Shown: positions 22,502-31,793 of the stretch, piece after piece
Layout of the letters: each line of letters opens with the position of its first letter
How positions within the stretch are numbered: the first letter of the stretch is position 1
Source: an uncultured Oscillospiraceae bacterium
GTDB taxonomy: Bacteria; Bacillota; Clostridia; Oscillospirales; Ruminococcaceae
Direction: 5' to 3'
Length of the DNA: 54,341 nucleotides
NCBI GenBank assembly: GCA_910577365.1
Contig: CAJTMU010000011.1
Span: forward strand, 1-54,341
Position numbers and translations under genes: made by a program
Notes under the pieces: generated by a model
Databases searched by the model: none
Seen by the model: the letters and a program-made list of their open reading frames with translations, nothing else
Told to the model about the DNA's origin: nothing

Positions 22502-22927
22502 ATGAAAATAATGTCTGTGGATTACGGCGACAGCCGTACGGGTCTGGCAATGTGTGACAAGTCGGAGATAATCGCTTCTCCGCTTATGACTGTCTTTGAA
22601 AGAGATTTTGAAAGGTGCGCTGCGGCGGTATCTGAGCGGGCACTTGAAAATAAGGCGGAGCTTATAGTAGTGGGAAACCCCATTAACATGAACGGAACTC
22701 TTGGACCGCGTTCCGAAAAGTGCAGACTTTTCGCAGATATGCTGAGGGAGCGCACAGGACTTGAGGTGGTGATGTGGGACGAGAGGTCTACCACGGTGAC
22801 TGCAATAGGAATAATGAACGACCTGAACAAGCGCGGAAAAAAGCGCAAAGAGGCGCTTGACGCGACTGCCGCAGCCGTGATACTTGAGGGCTATCTCGCC
22901 TATCGCAAAAACAATTCGGGAAAGTAA
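22502..22927 (+). CDS. ruvX: Holliday-junction resolvase-like protein RuvX/YqgF
   Basis: YqgF-family proteins have an RNase H fold and take part in pre-16S rRNA 5' processing or in junction cleavage. The 141-residue protein has the expected start (MKIMSVDYGDSRTGLAMCD, first catalytic aspartate D7), GNPINMNG near residue 60, the DERSTTV motif near 95, and the last acidic residue in LDATAAAVILEGYL. The length is typical. The next gene follows after 12 bases in the same unit. It is an essential-type housekeeping gene in Firmicutes. Confidence 0.95.
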   Translation: MKIMSVDYGDSRTGLAMCDKSEIIASPLMTVFERDFERCAAAVSERALENKAELIVVGNPINMNGTLGPRSEKCRLFADMLRERTGLEVVMWDERSTTVTAIGIMNDLNKRGKKRKEALDATAAAVILEGYLAYRKNNSGK

Positions 22928-22939
22928 CGGGAGCGTAAT

Positions 22940-23428
22940 ATGTACGGAGTATCTTTTACGGGCTACCGTCCGGGCAAGCTGAATTTTTTCGGCGAAGACG
23001 ATCCCATGTGCGTCGAGCTTAAGGGTAGGTTGGCTCGTAAAATCGAGGAGCTTGCGGTGTCGGGAGCAGACAGATTCTTTTCGGGAATGGCGCTTGGAGT
23101 GGATACATGGTGCGCGGAGGCTGTGCTGGAGCTGAAAAAGCGGCTTCCGAAAATAACGCTTACCGCGGTCATTCCATGCAGAAACCAGGACGAAAAATGG
23201 AGTTTTGACGAAAGAAAGAGATACCGCGGCTTGCTGGAAAGATGCGACAAGGTGATCTGCATTTCGGAGAATTATGTCAGGGACTGCATGCACAAGCGCA
23301 ACCGCGCTTTGGTGGAGCTATGCGATGTATTGGTGGCGGTTTACGACGGTAAAAGCGGCGGTACGGAATACACGGTTAATTACGCCGAAAAATGTCATAA
23401 AAAAATAATTCTGATATCACCTGTTTGA
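22940..23428 (+). CDS. YpsA-like SLOG-fold protein (DUF1273 family)
   Basis: The 162-residue protein begins MYGVSFTGYRPGKL and continues with GADRFFSGMALGVDTWCAEA, which is the nucleotide-binding loop of the DUF1273/YpsA group in the SLOG superfamily. VICISENYVRDCMHKRNRAL and a GGTEYTVNYA loop complete the Rossmann-like fold. SLOG proteins bind nucleotides or ADP-ribose-like ligands; YpsA (Bacillus) affects cell division, and the biochemical role is open. It is co-transcribed with ruvX, which hints at a nucleic-acid or growth function. Confidence 0.82.
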   Translation: MYGVSFTGYRPGKLNFFGEDDPMCVELKGRLARKIEELAVSGADRFFSGMALGVDTWCAEAVLELKKRLPKITLTAVIPCRNQDEKWSFDERKRYRGLLERCDKVICISENYVRDCMHKRNRALVELCDVLVAVYDGKSGGTEYTVNYAEKCHKKIILISPV

Positions 23429-23780
23429 TGGTCTTTAGACTATCTTTATTTCACTTTTATATCGCTATGCATACTCAGAGTGTGTTTACAAATCCGCTCA
23501 AAGGCAAATTTGCGGCAAAATTTACAATGATTTTGGTAAAAATTCTTGAAATGCATACAATATTCTCATGGCTTTTTTCGTTATTAAAAATTTTGCATCA
23601 CAAATTAGCTTTTTCTGAGTTTGCAAACATCATTGAGCGGTAATCAGTTATCCTTGCCGTTCAGCAAACTCATTTTTTTGAAATTAACTGTGCCGAAAAA
23701 GTGTCGTATAAGGTTTTTTCTTCATACTTTGCTCCCACTTATTCAGTGGGATATTTTTTATTACATGTTAAATATCACTA
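23429..23780. other. AT-rich spacer with one terminator
   Basis: The only clear feature is TCCCACT-TATTC-AGTGGGA (23733-23751) followed by TATTTTTT, a rho-independent terminator about 300 bases after the SLOG gene. No gene was recognised; two 60-72 codon frames lack ribosome sites. Confidence 0.6.
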
Positions 23781-23809
23781 TTGACTTATTGTTAAATTTG
23801 TAGTATAAT
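23781..23809 (+). promoter_or_regulatory. Promoter of the SWIM-MoxR locus
   Basis: TTGACT (23781-23786) and TATAAT (23804-23809) are 17 bp apart. The leader is about 80 bases long. Confidence 0.85.
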
Positions 23810-23897
23810 TTAAACAAATAATGACACCATTTTGTGGATTTTTAAGCGGTATTTGACGAAAATCAAAAATGCCGTAAAAATATAAAGGAGTGCGCAT

Positions 23898-25370
23898 ATG
23901 AAAAACATTACAGAGCAGCTGATCCTTTCGCTCGCGCCGAATCCCGCCGCCGCTTCAAACGGCAAGAAAATATCGAAAAGCGGCGGATTTCAGAGGCTGT
24001 ACCGTTCGGCAGACGATACGTTTTTTATGGGAGAGTGCAAGGGCAGCGGAAGAAATCCCTACATAACCTCGGCGGACTACATAGAACCCGAACACCCCGT
24101 GTTCCGCTGTACCTGCCCGTCGCGGCAATTCCCCTGCAAGCATTCTCTGGGGCTTATGTATGAGATGATGGAAGAAAAGGGCTTCGAACTGTGCGAGATT
24201 CCCGAGGATATTCAGCGCAAGCGCGGGAAGATAGCGGCAAAGTCCGCTCCCGCCAAGGCTCCGGAGGATATGACCCCCGAGGAGGCAGCAAAAGCCGAAA
24301 AGAAGAAAGCAGCCGCGGCAAGATCGGCAAAGAACGCGAAAACTAAAAAATTGCAAAAGCAGCTTGAAGGTCTTGATTTGGCGGAAAAGGCGGTCAAAGA
24401 GCTTATTTCGGCAGGTCTGGGCACAATGGGGGGAGCCTCGCTGACCACCTATCAGCAGCTTTCAAAGCAGCTGGGAGATTACTACCTAAATGGTCCGCAG
24501 CGCCTGCTTAACCGATTGATAATTGAAATAACGGCGTTCCAGAAGGATAATCTTGAATCGCATTACGACAGCGCGATAGATACGCTTGAAAAGCTGTACA
24601 CACTTATAAAGAAGTCGCGTCAGTATATCAATGAAAAAATCAGCGGTGATGATGTTTCCAACGACGATACCGTGCTTTATGAGGAGCTTGGCGGCAATTG
24701 GAAGCTTTCCGAGCTTGAAGCTATCGGAAAATGCAAAAAGAACGCGCGGTTGGCTCAGCTCTCTTTCTGGGTGACGTTTGACGAGGTGCGCAAGGAGTAT
24801 ATCGACACCGGCGCGTGGTGCGATCTTGACAGCGGCGAAATATATTTTACAAAGAATTTCCGCCCGCTTAAATCTTTGAAATATGTAAAGGCGGAGGACT
24901 CGATATTTGGGGCGGCTGAAATACCCTCTATGGCTGTTTATCCCGCTGACGGCAACACCCGTGTCCGCTGGGACGGTGCTTCGCTGCGCGGACTGACGGA
25001 CGGGGATTTTACTCAGATGCGCAACCTTGCAGTTAAATCCATTGCTGCGGAAGCTAAGGGTATTAAAAACACACTGAAAAACGCCATGGCAAATCCCATC
25101 GTCTACAAACTTACGGCTTTCGGGAAGATAGGTAAGACCCCCGAGGGCATGGTCATGAAAGATAAAGAAGGCGGCAGTATATTATTGGAAGATTTCCCTG
25201 AGTTGGAGGGAACGCTGGCAAGTCTGGAGATACTCCCCAATGCCAAACTGTTCGAGAACGGCATCGCGCTCTGCGGATACTGGTACAGCGCTGAGAAGCG
25301 CCGTTTGTGCGCTCAGCCGCTTTGCATTATCCCCGACGGCGAAAATAACGTTATAAGACTGTTGTACTAA
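23898..25370 (+). CDS. SWIM zinc-finger protein
   Basis: The 490-residue protein carries a SWIM finger, CTCPSRQFPCKH (C71, C73, C80, H82). In other proteins SWIM fingers bind DNA or partner proteins. Residues 115-155 are a lysine- and alanine-rich coil (EEAAKAEKKKAAAARSAKNA). The remaining 330 residues are helical, then mixed alpha/beta, with no family I can name. Known MoxR-vWA loci of actinobacteria and others also start with a SWIM protein, which supports a shared function. It heads the operon from the promoter at 23781, and the next gene follows after 12 bases. It is cytoplasmic. Confidence 0.88.
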   Translation: MKNITEQLILSLAPNPAAASNGKKISKSGGFQRLYRSADDTFFMGECKGSGRNPYITSADYIEPEHPVFRCTCPSRQFPCKHSLGLMYEMMEEKGFELCEIPEDIQRKRGKIAAKSAPAKAPEDMTPEEAAKAEKKKAAAARSAKNAKTKKLQKQLEGLDLAEKAVKELISAGLGTMGGASLTTYQQLSKQLGDYYLNGPQRLLNRLIIEITAFQKDNLESHYDSAIDTLEKLYTLIKKSRQYINEKISGDDVSNDDTVLYEELGGNWKLSELEAIGKCKKNARLAQLSFWVTFDEVRKEYIDTGAWCDLDSGEIYFTKNFRPLKSLKYVKAEDSIFGAAEIPSMAVYPADGNTRVRWDGASLRGLTDGDFTQMRNLAVKSIAAEAKGIKNTLKNAMANPIVYKLTAFGKIGKTPEGMVMKDKEGGSILLEDFPELEGTLASLEILPNAKLFENGIALCGYWYSAEKRRLCAQPLCIIPDGENNVIRLLY

Positions 25371-25382
25371 GGAGGAAGAAAA

Positions 25383-27254
25383 ATGGATATTGCTCCCGTA
25401 TATGAACTGAAAGCCCGTCTGCGCGCGGCGGCTATCGCGGGTACTAATCTGCTGTCGGAGGATTTCCGTCTTAAAAAAGCGGCGGAGAGCTTTGCGCCAA
25501 TGGCGGCGGCTTCCCCCGTGTTTGCGAAAATAAACGAAATGACAACAAAGCTGCTGAATGACGGATCGCCCGAAAATCTGCTCGACACCATAACGCTCGT
25601 GGACGCGGTTATAACAACTCTCGGCGCGGTAGACGTGCAGGGCGAACTTGAAGATATCCCCGTTTCGGAGAGCGGCATGGTGATAGTGAACGCTCCCTAC
25701 TCGCAGCTTTCCGCGATTCTTGGCGCGCTTACCGAATCGGGCGGCGGTCAGTACAATACTTTTATTGAGATGAAGGAAAATTATCCCGAGCTACTGAACG
25801 ATTACCGTGTAAAGCCTGCAATGGTAAAGGGTCTGGGCGCTCCCTATTCAGAGCTTGCCGATGAGGTGGCCGCCACTATAGGCGAGATGGGTGCGGAAAT
25901 GCTCCCGCTGCTTAAAAATGGTTTTGACCCAAAGGGCAAAAAGGAGATGCTCCGCCGCCTGAGCGTTATCGAGAGGATAGCGGGTGCACAGGAGAATGAT
26001 TTTTATCTTGAGCAGCTTGAGAACGCTGAAAAGGATATTCGCAAAAGGCTTATTTACGCGCTGCGCCATGATGAAAAAAATATTGACAAATTGTTTGAAC
26101 TGGTCAAGACCGAAAAGGGCAATTCAAAAACAGCGGCGATTTCTGCGCTGGCTTCCTTTGATAATGAAAAGGCGGGCGCTTGTGTCGAGGAGTATGCAAA
26201 AAAGAAGCCAGCCGAGGTTCTCAAGCTTATGGACAGGGTTTCCTCGGAGTGGTCGAGCGAGTTTACCGCACGGCTTATCGAGCGTGTGCTGACAGATAAA
26301 GACGGAAACAAGGTAACGCTTACACAGGCGGCGGATATCGATAACATAAGACTCAAGGACAGTCTGAGCTTCTGGGATATCACTGGCGCATTGACTGGCA
26401 AATTCGGGGAAAGTATTGAACGGATTTACCGCGATTTTGACAACAAAAACCAATCAAAATTCACGGACACTTCCAAATTTATGGATAACGCTCTGGGCGA
26501 TTCTATAATAAAAACTGGAAACGATGGTTTGAAGAAACTTGCGGTGGAGCTTAACAATCGTCCGGAAACAAAGGGTCAGTACGTTTACGCGGAGGCGGTG
26601 ACACGGCTTCTGGGCGAAGAGGACTGCTCGAAGTGGTTTGAAAAGCAGGTCGGCGCGATATATGATAAGAAGCTGATTAATTCTCAGTCGCTTATAAGCA
26701 AACAGATAATTAAGGCGATATGGCATATTACTTATGAGAACGGCGTATATTCGGTTGTCACGAAATGTTACGATTCCATTTTGGATATGTATCTTCCCGA
26801 GACTTCCGCGCCGATAAATCAATCCATGATTGAAGCTTTAACGGATATCTTTATCAAGTATCCTTCAATTCAGTTTGATTCTATGATAGCGAACTGGGCT
26901 GACCCGAACGACAGAAAATACTGTGAAAAGCTGGCGAATGCTTTTGTCGATCACGCCGTAGATAAGGAACTTGGTTTTATAATGTCTTTGTCGCATTTAC
27001 GTAAGCTGGGTGTCGGAAACATCAAGGGCATAGCGCTGAAGTATCTCAAAAATCACCCCGACACGGACAAATGGAGTATACGCAGGATTTTTACTGAGCT
27101 TAACGGCGACCGCGACTACTGGCGTGCCGAGGTCAACGAGGTAATTGGGCTTCTGCGCGAGGGCAAGCTGAAAACTGCCATGTCAAAGGATCAGATAGAG
27201 GATTTCGCGGTTTGGGCGGAATCGCAGCCGAATTATTATCGGGATACGGTTTGA
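25383..27254 (+). CDS. Helical-repeat (HEAT-like) protein of the MoxR locus
   Basis: I do not recognise a named family with certainty. The 623 residues are almost wholly helical, and several stretches look like HEAT units (DIRKRLIYALRHDEKNIDKL; a unit with SKTAAISALASFDNEKAG; VVTKCYDSILDMYLPETS). It has no signal or membrane segment. Large helical-repeat proteins accompany SWIM and MoxR proteins in related loci, so it is probably a scaffold that docks the ATPase, the SWIM protein or the target. AAGGAGG precedes the ATG, which lies 12 bases after the SWIM gene. A 520-base spacer separates it from the MoxR gene, an odd break in the operon. Confidence 0.72.
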   Translation: MDIAPVYELKARLRAAAIAGTNLLSEDFRLKKAAESFAPMAAASPVFAKINEMTTKLLNDGSPENLLDTITLVDAVITTLGAVDVQGELEDIPVSESGMVIVNAPYSQLSAILGALTESGGGQYNTFIEMKENYPELLNDYRVKPAMVKGLGAPYSELADEVAATIGEMGAEMLPLLKNGFDPKGKKEMLRRLSVIERIAGAQENDFYLEQLENAEKDIRKRLIYALRHDEKNIDKLFELVKTEKGNSKTAAISALASFDNEKAGACVEEYAKKKPAEVLKLMDRVSSEWSSEFTARLIERVLTDKDGNKVTLTQAADIDNIRLKDSLSFWDITGALTGKFGESIERIYRDFDNKNQSKFTDTSKFMDNALGDSIIKTGNDGLKKLAVELNNRPETKGQYVYAEAVTRLLGEEDCSKWFEKQVGAIYDKKLINSQSLISKQIIKAIWHITYENGVYSVVTKCYDSILDMYLPETSAPINQSMIEALTDIFIKYPSIQFDSMIANWADPNDRKYCEKLANAFVDHAVDKELGFIMSLSHLRKLGVGNIKGIALKYLKNHPDTDKWSIRRIFTELNGDRDYWRAEVNEVIGLLREGKLKTAMSKDQIEDFAVWAESQPNYYRDTV

Positions 27255-27262
27255 CGACGGCT

Positions 27263-27420
27263 CATAGCTGTAAAAGCAAAGAGCATCGCAATGCTGACCC
27301 AGGAAATTTTTTGCGAGAGCCTGAGTACGCAACACGCAGCGAAGCTAAGTGTTGCGTACTCAGGCGGGTCGCGGAAAATTTCAAATTCAAATAAATCGGC
27401 TTAGACAAACATTTTAAATA
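27263..27420 (-). repeat. Intergenic palindromic repeat, copy D
   Basis: Reverse-oriented copy with CAGGAAATTTTTTGCGAGAG, the palindrome CCTGAGTACGCAACACGC facing GTGTTGCGTACTCAGGCG, and TTTCAAATTCAAATAAATCG then GCTTAGAC. Compensating changes keep the palindrome (GAGTACGC here, GAATGCAC in others). Confidence 0.8.
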
Positions 27421-27439
27421 CAGGTTAGGTATGCGCTTC

Positions 27440-27750
27440 GGAAATCTTGAAATATTTATATTGAACGCTGAAAGCAACACTTCGCTCACGAATGAAATTT
27501 TAAAAAGCCGCGCATTTGCCTTAATGGCAAATGCTGCGCGGTTTCCGCAACATATGCGGAGCGAAATGAAGTGCAACGGAGTATGTGTTGCGGAAGTTTA
27601 AGATATTTTAAATATTGAAAGCTGAGAGCAACAATTCGCCCACGCATGAAATTTCAAAAAGCCGCGCATTTGCCTTAATGGCAAATGCTGCGCGGTTTCC
27701 TCAACACATGCGGAGCGAAACGAAGTGAAGCGGAGTATGCGTTGAGGAAA
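27440..27750 (+). repeat. Tandem 154-bp repeat, two units, with hairpins
   Basis: The two units start near 27440 and 27595. They share ATTGAA(C/A)GCTGA, AATGAAATTT/CATGAAATTT and the hairpin GCCGCGCATTTGCC-TTAAT-GGCAAATGC (27507 and 27661, 154 apart). Each ends in a second dyad (TTCCGCAACATATGCGG...TATGTGTTGCGGAA in unit 1; TCAACACATGCGG...GTATGCGTTGAGG in unit 2). Matched changes in both arms show that the second dyad is under pairing constraint. The first hairpin could attenuate transcription into the MoxR gene. Confidence 0.75.
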
Positions 27751-27780
27751 TTTTGAAATTTTTTTAAATAAGGAGATTTT

Positions 27781-28866
27781 ATGGAACAGGAAATTTTAAG
27801 GCAGCCTGCGGAAAAGCTCTTTGAAGAAGAGCTTAACGCGCTTATCAAGGCGGAGAGCGATCCGGTCCCGCAGGGGTGGAGAATGTCGCCGCGCTCGGTA
27901 AAGACATACATATGCGGCGGTAAGGTCGGAAAAACTGTCATCACGCCGAAATATATAGGGCATGAGCGGCTTGTGGAAATAGCGATAGCGACGCTTGTGA
28001 CTGACCGAGCGCTGCTGCTTATCGGTGAGCCGGGAACAGCCAAGAGCTGGCTTTCGGAACACCTCGCGGCGGCTATCAACGGAAATTCGGGCAGAGTGAT
28101 ACAGGGCACGGCAGGCACCACCGAGGAGCAGATTCGCTATTCGTGGAACTACGCAATGCTTATCGCAAACGGACCAAGCGAGGAGGCAATGCTGAAAAGC
28201 CCCGTGTTTACGGCTATGGAAACGGGAACGCTGGCGCGTGTGGAGGAGATTTCCCGCTGCGCCTCTGAGGTTCAGGATACCTTGATATCGCTGCTGTCGG
28301 AAAAGAGGATTTCCGTGCCCGAGCTGTCCATCGAGGTACCCGCAAAAAAGGGATTTTCAATAATCGCGACCGCGAACACCCGCGACAAGGGCGTAAACGA
28401 GATGTCCGCCGCGCTTAAGCGCCGCTTCAATATCGTTGTGCTTCCCGCACCTGAAACACTTGAGGAGGAAATGGATATCGTAAAGACGCGCGTAGCCCAG
28501 CTTTCAAGCGGGCTGGACCTGAACGCGGCGCTGCCCAAGGACGCGGTGATAGAGAAGATATGCACCATCTTCCGCGAGCTGCGGCAGGGCGAAACGCTGG
28601 ACAAAAAGCAGAAGGTGAAAGCTCCGGGCGGCGTGCTGTCATCCGCGGAGGCTATCTCGCTGCTGTGCAACAGCATGGCGCTTTCGGGCAGCTTCGGCAA
28701 CGGCGAGATATCCGACGAGGATATAGCCGCGGGGCTTCAGGGTGCTATCGTAAAGGACGACGACAAGGATTCCGTCGCTTGGAAGGAATATCTTGAAAAT
28801 ATCATGAAAAAGCGCGGCTCGGCATGGAGCGGCTTGTATAAGGCTTGCAGGGAGCTGAACCAATGA
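27781..28866 (+). CDS. MoxR-family AAA+ ATPase
   Basis: The 361-residue protein has Walker A GEPGTAKS (82-89), a Walker B-like LARVEEI (151-157), sensor 1 in IIATANTRDKG (N199), the arginine finger in ALKRRFN, and a C-terminal lid with SSAEAISLLCNSMAL. MoxR ATPases remodel or load metals onto partner proteins together with vWA-domain proteins. AAGGAG precedes the ATG at 27781. Its stop overlaps the next start (ATGA), so it is coupled to the DUF5682-like protein, and the vWA partner follows at 33617. It is cytoplasmic. Confidence 0.93.
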   Translation: MEQEILRQPAEKLFEEELNALIKAESDPVPQGWRMSPRSVKTYICGGKVGKTVITPKYIGHERLVEIAIATLVTDRALLLIGEPGTAKSWLSEHLAAAINGNSGRVIQGTAGTTEEQIRYSWNYAMLIANGPSEEAMLKSPVFTAMETGTLARVEEISRCASEVQDTLISLLSEKRISVPELSIEVPAKKGFSIIATANTRDKGVNEMSAALKRRFNIVVLPAPETLEEEMDIVKTRVAQLSSGLDLNAALPKDAVIEKICTIFRELRQGETLDKKQKVKAPGGVLSSAEAISLLCNSMALSGSFGNGEISDEDIAAGLQGAIVKDDDKDSVAWKEYLENIMKKRGSAWSGLYKACRELNQ

Positions 28867-31145
28867 GCGGGGTAAACTTTTTCGGCATACGCCACCTCTC
28901 TCCCGCAGGCGCTTTTTATCTGAGAAAATTCCTTGACGAGGTGCGCCCGCAGACGGTGCTGATAGAAGCTCCGAGCGACTTCGAGGACACCTCGGCGGAT
29001 ATAGTCCGCGCGGAGACAAAGCCGCCTTTCGCGATACTGGCGTACACCACACACGCCCCTGTGCGCACAATTCTGTACCCGTTCGCGGAATATTCACCGG
29101 AGTATCAGGCGATACTCTGGTGCAAAAAGAACGGCGCGGAATTCCGCTTTATGGACCTGCCGTCAGAGGTTTTTTTGGCGCTTTACGAAAAAAAGCTCAC
29201 GGAGGAAAGCTGCGACGGTGAAAGTGCCGCGCCCGACCAAAACGCGGGTGAGGAACGCAAGCTGTCGGTTTACGACAAGCTGGATATTCTGAGCGGCGAG
29301 GATTCGCACGACACCTTTTGGGAGCGTACTTTGGAGCACTGCGCTGACGAGAAAGCGTATCGCGAGGGCACCAACCTTTTCGGCGAGAAGATCCGCGAGT
29401 TCTCGGAAAAGACAGAAAGCGACCTTGAGGAGATAACGCTGCGCGAGGCGCATATGCGCGGCTGTATCAGGGAGACTGTCGGAAACGGTGTACCCCCCGA
29501 AAAAATTGTCGTAGTTACGGGCGCGTATCATGTGGAGGGGCTGAAAAGCTGGGAAAGCGCGGAAAAGTCCCCCAAAATGCCAAGCACCGACTGCGCCCAC
29601 ACGCTCATGCCCTATTCCTATTACCGACTTTCAACGCGCTCGGGCTACGGAGCTGGCAACCGCGCTCCCGCATACTACGAGCTTATATGGGAGAGCTTCA
29701 AGCGCGGTGATATCTCTTACACGGCGAACGCATATCTCAGCAAAATCGCCGAGGCGCACAGAAGCGGCGGCAACGCGGCTTCCTCGGCGCAGATAATAGA
29801 GGCGGTGCGTCTTGCGGAGTCGCTGGCGGCAATGCGCGGCGGCACCTCGCCTGTTCTGCGCGACCTGCGCGACGCGGCGGAGACCTGCATAGGCGAGGGC
29901 AGCTTTGCTGCGATAAGCGTCGCGGCTGCAGATACCGAGATAGGCACAAAGATAGGCGCGCTGCCTGAGGGCGTTTCGCGCACGGGAATACAGGACGATT
30001 TTTACAGGCAGCTTAAGGAGCTTAAGCTGGAGAAATACCGCACCGTTACTGCACAGGATCTGCGGCTCGATCTGCGCGAAAATCTTCGGGTAAACGGAGG
30101 GAAATCGGCTTTTTTGGATTTAAACCGCTCGTTTTTCCTGCATAAGCTGCGCGTGCTGGGGATTTCTTTTGCCCAGCTGCTGGAATCCAATCAAGAAAAT
30201 GCGACGTGGAGCGAGGGCTGGGTCATTTGCTGGACGCCAGAATCGGAGATACAGCTTGTAGAGGCGGCGCTTACGGGCGACACCGTGGAGCTTGCCGCGT
30301 CCTTTACAATAAAAGAGAGCGTGGAGAGAGCCGCGAATATGTCCGACGTGGCGGGTGCGGTCGAGGACGCTTTCATGTGCGGAATGCCGACTGCGGCAAG
30401 CTATGCCGTGAGCGCTTTGCAGGCGATGGCGGTGGACGCGGCTTCGTTTGAGGAGCTTGCGAAAACGGCGTTCAGGCTGTCCTCCATAGTTACATACGGC
30501 GATATCCGCAAAGCCGACAGCGCCCCGCTTATACCTATCTTGCAGCAGATATACTACCGCGCCTGCCTTATCCTTACAGGCTCCTGCGTGTGCGACGACA
30601 ACGCTTCACACGCGATATCCGATGCTATGAACAGGCTCAATTCCGTGGAGCTTGCGCAGGATTTCCTCGAAACGGAAAGCTGGCTCGGCGCGCTTGCCGA
30701 GACTGCTCGCCGCGACGACCTCAATACGCGGCTGTCTGGTTTTGCTGCGGCTATATTGCTGGAGCGCGGAAAAATGACCAACGACGAGCTTAAAACTGAG
30801 GTTTCGCGGCGGCTTTCAAAGGGAGTTCCCGCCGACCTCGGCGCGGGGTGGTTCGAGGGGCTTACGCTCAAAAACCGCTACGGGCTTATCGCGCGGCTGT
30901 CGCTCTGGGAAAGTCTGGACGAGTATATAAAGTCGCTCGACGACGAGGAGTTCAAACGGGCTTTGGTGTTCCTGCGCCGCGCTTTTGCGGATTTCTCCTC
31001 CGCCGAAAAGGACAGCATTGCGGAAAATCTCGGTGAAATATGGGGCTTAAACGGCGCGGAGGTAAGCGAGGCGGTCAACGCCGTTCTCGATACCGCTTCA
31101 CAGGAGCAGATAGCGGGTCTGGACGATTTCGATTTCGATATCTGA
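28863..31145 (+). CDS. DUF5682-like protein (TraB/EreA-type core)
   Basis: The 760-residue protein starts with FFGIRHLSPAGAFYLRKFL (6-24) and LIEAPSDFED (33-42), and later has TLREAHMRGCI (192-202) and VVTGAYHVEGL (217-227). These are the conserved glutamates, arginine and histidines of DUF5682, which resembles the EreA/ChaN/TraB metal-dependent hydrolase fold. The C-terminal 450 residues are helical, with no second domain recognised. The start at 28863 is chosen for the ATGA overlap with the MoxR gene; an earlier in-frame codon lies inside it. Known MoxR-vWA loci keep this gene next to MoxR. It may be the effector, or a substrate that MoxR acts on. Confidence 0.83.
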   Translation: MSGVNFFGIRHLSPAGAFYLRKFLDEVRPQTVLIEAPSDFEDTSADIVRAETKPPFAILAYTTHAPVRTILYPFAEYSPEYQAILWCKKNGAEFRFMDLPSEVFLALYEKKLTEESCDGESAAPDQNAGEERKLSVYDKLDILSGEDSHDTFWERTLEHCADEKAYREGTNLFGEKIREFSEKTESDLEEITLREAHMRGCIRETVGNGVPPEKIVVVTGAYHVEGLKSWESAEKSPKMPSTDCAHTLMPYSYYRLSTRSGYGAGNRAPAYYELIWESFKRGDISYTANAYLSKIAEAHRSGGNAASSAQIIEAVRLAESLAAMRGGTSPVLRDLRDAAETCIGEGSFAAISVAAADTEIGTKIGALPEGVSRTGIQDDFYRQLKELKLEKYRTVTAQDLRLDLRENLRVNGGKSAFLDLNRSFFLHKLRVLGISFAQLLESNQENATWSEGWVICWTPESEIQLVEAALTGDTVELAASFTIKESVERAANMSDVAGAVEDAFMCGMPTAASYAVSALQAMAVDAASFEELAKTAFRLSSIVTYGDIRKADSAPLIPILQQIYYRACLILTGSCVCDDNASHAISDAMNRLNSVELAQDFLETESWLGALAETARRDDLNTRLSGFAAAILLERGKMTNDELKTEVSRRLSKGVPADLGAGWFEGLTLKNRYGLIARLSLWESLDEYIKSLDDEEFKRALVFLRRAFADFSSAEKDSIAENLGEIWGLNGAEVSEAVNAVLDTASQEQIAGLDDFDFDI

Positions 31146-31157
31146 CGGGGGTATAAT

Positions 31158-31763
31158 ATGACGAAAAAACGTCTTGACAGAGATCTGAAATGGGGACTTC
31201 AGGGCTTCCCCTATTATCAGATGAGAATGGACGAAGAGGAATTTCACGGGCTTGTAAGCATAATTGACTTGATAGACGGCGGTTTCATCTTCTGGGAAAA
31301 GCCCAAGGCGGGAAAAATTCCGGTATGCGGCAAAGGAATGATATGGCTTCAGCTGATACCCGACGGTAAGCACAGGGCGATAACAGCGAAATTTCTCCCC
31401 GCCTCACGCACCGTCGGGGGAGTAAAATATTCAAAATCCGTTTCGGTATGGTACGTCGACGTTATCGAGGACTGGGGGTACGACGAGGATAATGTAGCTT
31501 ATTTCACCGATATGTATCTGGACGTGATATTCGATATTGAGGGTGACGTGATAACGGAAGACCGCGACGAGTTGGACGCGGCGTACAGTTCGGGAGAGCT
31601 GTCCGAGGAGCAGTATAAAAGGGCTATCGAGGAGGGCAAGGCGATAGTTTCCGAGCTTTGCGCGGACGCGGAAAAAACACAGAAGCGGTGCGAGGATATT
31701 CTGGCGCTTGCGCTGAATAGAATTGAAAATAACGATAACGTTTTCAAGAAAAATGTGCAATAG
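31158..31763 (+). CDS. DUF402-family protein
   Basis: The 201-residue protein has the DUF402 pattern: a beta-barrel with SVWYVDVIEDWGYDED, the metal-binding TDMYLDVIFDIEGDV, and TEDRDELDAAYSSGELSEEQ followed by a long helix. Characterised members (FomD, Ntdp) hydrolyse nucleoside phosphates or nucleotidyl phosphonates with divalent metal ions, using the conserved aspartates seen here. It starts 12 bases after the DUF5682 gene, behind GGGGGT. It is a passenger inside the MoxR-vWA locus, so it could act on a nucleotide signal or be unrelated. Confidence 0.8.
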   Translation: MTKKRLDRDLKWGLQGFPYYQMRMDEEEFHGLVSIIDLIDGGFIFWEKPKAGKIPVCGKGMIWLQLIPDGKHRAITAKFLPASRTVGGVKYSKSVSVWYVDVIEDWGYDEDNVAYFTDMYLDVIFDIEGDVITEDRDELDAAYSSGELSEEQYKRAIEEGKAIVSELCADAEKTQKRCEDILALALNRIENNDNVFKKNVQ

Positions 31764-31793
31764 GATAACGCGCGGAACGAGGGATAACCAAAA

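Noticed and set aside
22433..23293. 286-codon frame opposite ruvX and the SLOG gene
   Set aside because: It spans two real genes on the opposite strand and has no recognisable domain or ribosome site.
27440..27750. Possible CRISPR array
   Set aside because: Only two long units of about 154 bp with no short spacers; the hairpins and sequence do not fit CRISPR repeats.
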